Translations under genes and position numbers: made by a program | DNA from: CAYZED01 sp964477445 | GTDB taxonomy: Bacteria > Bacillota > Clostridia > Lutisporales > Lutisporaceae | Direction: 5' to 3' | DNA length: 64,000 nucleotides | NCBI GenBank assembly: GCA_964477445.1 | Contig: CAYZED010000007.1 | Location: forward strand, 61,745-125,744 | Part shown: in pieces, positions 62,129 to 64,000 of the stretch | How the letters are laid out: the number at the start of each line of letters is the position of its first letter | How positions within the stretch are numbered: position 1 is the first letter of the stretch | Notes under the pieces: model-generated | What the model was told of the DNA's origin: nothing | The model's input: only the letters and a program-made list of their open reading frames with translations | The model's database searches: none

Positions 62129-63058
62129 CTACTCTTTTTGACCCACTTTGATTCTTGGATCAATTAATCCATACAATAAATCAACGATTAAGTTCAGCAA
62201 CGAATAGATAACCGAGATGATCAAAACCCCGCCCATGACGATAGGGATATCTTTCTCTCTAATGCCAGACACAATCATACTTCCCATGCCGTTTATGGAA
62301 AAAACCATTTCAATAAGAACAGCTCCCCCCATAAGAACCCCCAAAATAGTACCTGTAATTGTAATAACGGGTAACAGTGCATTTCTCAATGCATGCTTCA
62401 AAATGATACTTAACTCAGATGCGCCTTTGCTCCGGGCCATTCTCACATAATCCATGCGAATGACTTCAAGCATTGAAGACCGTGTCATTCGGGTCAGCAT
62501 CGCCATGGGTCCAAGGCCCAATGTGATTGAAGGTAATATATATCCTTGCCAGACTTCCACACCATAGGTGGGCAAAATATTTAGTTTTAGTGAGAAAAAT
62601 AAGATAAGTAGTAATCCGAGCCAGAAATTAGGAAATGATGCGCCAATAAGCGCTGCAACAATACTGATCGTATCTAATGCTGAATACTGCTTGACAGCAG
62701 ATATAATACCGATCGGTAATGCCACAATCAGGGCAATAAGAACTGAAAAAACGGCTAATCTTATTGTGTATGGAAATCTTAATGCGATCTCATTAATGAC
62801 CGGCTCTCCGGATTTATACGAGGTCCCCAAATCCCCTTGAATGAGACCGCTCATATAGTTCAGATAACGAACGATAAACGGCTTATCAAGACCCAGCTCA
62901 ATCTGTTTTTGTAGCACCGCCTCTTCATTGGCATCAGTTCCAAGAATCGTTCTGGCGGGATCACCGGGCGATAGTGATAATATCGAAAACAAAATAAAAC
63001 TGATCCCAATTATAACCGGAATTATAAATAGAAGTCTTTTCGAAATGTATTTTAGCAT
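62129..63058 (-). CDS. oppB: Peptide ABC transporter permease
   Basis: About 309 residues, with six membrane segments and LKYISKRLLFIIPVIIGISF at the N-terminus. The motif DYVRMARSKGASELSIILKH (about 203-222) contacts the ATPases. GAGGAGGGG lies just before ATG 63058. It is the first gene of the opp operon. Base composition is visibly more GC-rich than in the genes left of 57.6 kb, which suggests a different origin for the operon. Confidence 0.94.
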   Translation of the reverse strand: MLKYISKRLLFIIPVIIGISFILFSILSLSPGDPARTILGTDANEEAVLQKQIELGLDKPFIVRYLNYMSGLIQGDLGTSYKSGEPVINEIALRFPYTIRLAVFSVLIALIVALPIGIISAVKQYSALDTISIVAALIGASFPNFWLGLLLILFFSLKLNILPTYGVEVWQGYILPSITLGLGPMAMLTRMTRSSMLEVIRMDYVRMARSKGASELSIILKHALRNALLPVITITGTILGVLMGGAVLIEMVFSINGMGSMIVSGIREKDIPIVMGGVLIISVIYSLLNLIVDLLYGLIDPRIKVGQKE

Positions 63059-63156
63059 TTTCCCCCTCCTCATAGTAGTCTTCAATTTATTTTACCTTAC
63101 CTCTAATGATTGAAATATTGTTATTTCTTTCTGATTATTTCAGAACTAGATAAACA

Positions 63157-63208
63157 ATACAGCTTCTGTCCCTCCTTTTGATAATATACTTATACATTTT
63201 CTGTCCCT
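63157..63208. repeat. Direct repeats upstream of oppB
   Basis: ATACAGCTTCTGTCCCT (63157-63173) and ATACATTTTCTGTCCCT (63192-63208) match at 14 of 17 positions and start 35 bases apart. They may be regulator sites or duplicated ribosome sites (AGGGACAG on the minus strand). Confidence 0.55.
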
Positions 63209-63234
63209 TCTTAAATTGCTATTGATCTTTTTAT

Positions 63235-63453
63235 TTATATAAACCTCCCGCAATTATAGGTTTGATTGTTGTCTAAAGGATTTTCATTCAAAACGATAAA
63301 ATTCGCAAATTTTCCGACTTCTAAAGTGCCATATTGTTTATCAATGCAAATTAATTCGGAGGATTTTTTTGTAGCAGTAACAATAGCTTCCATATTAACA
63401 GCCATTCTTTTAACACTATTTCGTGAAAGTTTTGTTTGTAATTTTGCTATCAA
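63235..63453 (-). pseudogene. Amidohydrolase C-terminal remnant
   Basis: About 72 codons encode the C-terminus of an imidazolonepropionase-like amidohydrolase: MEAIVTATKKSSELICIDK, then YGTLEVGKFANFIVLNENPL. The rest of the enzyme (about 350 residues with metal ligands) is missing; a stop occurs a few codons upstream. It lies directly upstream of oppB, and may be what is left of a hydrolase once encoded with the transporter. Confidence 0.7.
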
Positions 63454-63549
63454 TTCGTAATTAGATTATATCACATCAACATTAAAAATCAATCAAATGT
63501 TTAAAATTTAATTTTAGGATTATTGCCAGTTCAGATTCCATGTTTTGTA

Positions 63550-63725
63550 TCATTCCAGGATTGTCCACAAATGGGTCTTTGACAGTTGAATTTTGAAATA
63601 GAACAGGTAATATTGGATGATTTTAATTTATCAAAATTTATCGTCTGCACTGATGCTGCCTTGCATTAATTGATAATCGAAAGTTTAATGATAAAGACGA
63701 CCGAGCTTTTATAAAGATTAATCAT
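63550..63725 (+). pseudogene. Degraded transposase fragment (DDE, IS4-like)
   Basis: On the plus strand, three frames in succession give STNGSLTVEF, then DDFNLSKFIVCTDAAL, then DNRKFNDKDDRAFIK. FIVCTDAxL followed by NRKFND...RAFI is the pattern around the second catalytic Asp of IS4-type transposases. At least two frameshifts and stops are present. The match is from memory of the family pattern and needs a translated search. Confidence 0.4.
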
Positions 63726-63839
63726 AGACGCTAGGAATTCGAAGATTGTTTTCGCATTATTCATAAACTCCATCTATATTTACTTTGTTAATTTTAAAAT
63801 TCGTTTTAAGTTAACTGCAAATATTGTTAGTGCTCTCAC

Positions 63840-63900
63840 TGCGCCCATGCTGGGCGCACATAAAAAAAAGCTGCGAACTAAAATGTTCACAGCTTTTTTA
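63840..63900 (-). terminator. Terminator downstream of tRNA-Gly
   Basis: GCTGTGAAC/GTTCGCAGC (one mismatch) on the minus strand is followed by a run of eight T. A second GC-rich hairpin, TGCGCCCA-TGC-TGGGCGCA, lies just beyond. Confidence 0.75.
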
Positions 63901-63967
63901 TTAGTATTTTCTATCTTGTATACTATTTATTTATTGAAAATTTGCAAATAAAAAAGAAGCTAGTTTA

Positions 63968-64000
<33 letters not shown>

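Larger units (their letters stand above)
63454..63967. other. Region of remnants between the amidohydrolase fragment and tRNA-Gly
   Basis: About 510 bases without an intact gene. It holds a likely transposase remnant on the plus strand and the tRNA terminator hairpins. Confidence 0.6.

Overview
The window looks like a draft-assembly contig (one run of 10 Ns) from a low-GC, Gram-positive, probably anaerobic and spore-forming Clostridia-type bacterium. The evidence is the AT-rich sequence with strong AGGAGG ribosome sites, two T-box leaders, a SCIFF-type radical SAM maturase, a GerMN spore-germination protein, an Opp system and many TTG/GTG starts. I do not name a genus.

Layout. (1) 1-10.8 kb: a LacI-controlled catabolic operon on the minus strand that runs off the left edge: M19 dipeptidase, CocE/S15 hydrolase, a 3-hydroxyacyl-CoA-dehydrogenase-family enzyme, ribokinase, an arabinose-5-phosphate-isomerase-like SIS protein, a glycosidase-like protein, a RbsD/FucU mutarotase, a serine hydrolase and an N-acyl-D-amino-acid deacylase. 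Two matching operator candidates sit before the dipeptidase and before lacI. (2) 10.9-23.7 kb: housekeeping and accessory genes (lgt, deoC, pduL, SCIFF maturase, DUF47, thioredoxin-reductase-like protein, GerMN, DUF1461), an ArsR/CoA-disulfide reductase-rhodanese/TusA/DsrE sulfur module, and a GntR-ABC export operon. (3) 23.7-32 kb: more D-peptide and ester hydrolases, plus an aminotransferase with its XRE-cupin regulator. (4) 32-54.5 kb: branched-chain amino-acid synthesis in three units: ilvB, ilvC-leuACDB and ilvD. Between them lie pyrophosphatase, RF3 and a hybrid kinase-CheR-CheB-GGDEF signalling operon. (5) 54.6-64 kb: a GAF-GGDEF protein, psuG, an NlpC/P60 hydrolase, an oppBCDFA operon of visibly higher GC, gene remnants and the 3' end of a tRNA-Gly.

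The most unusual signal is in the two branched-chain leaders. Upstream of both ilvB and ilvC-leuACDB, a T-box riboswitch is preceded and overlapped by a well-formed small ORF (79 and 78 codons) with its own Shine-Dalgarno site. Each is very rich in Ile or in Leu/Val codons, and each reads through the T-box Stem I as Gln-Arg-Arg-Gly before stopping there. This looks like classical leader-peptide attenuation fused to tRNA sensing by a T-box. The two putative specifier regions carry adjacent Ile and Val codons in opposite order. Other oddities are twin palindromic elements between the ilvB T-box and ilvB, tandem repeats placed directly after stop codons at four loci, and an opp operon whose substrate-binding protein has lost its lipobox cysteine and whose OppF has an altered ABC signature.
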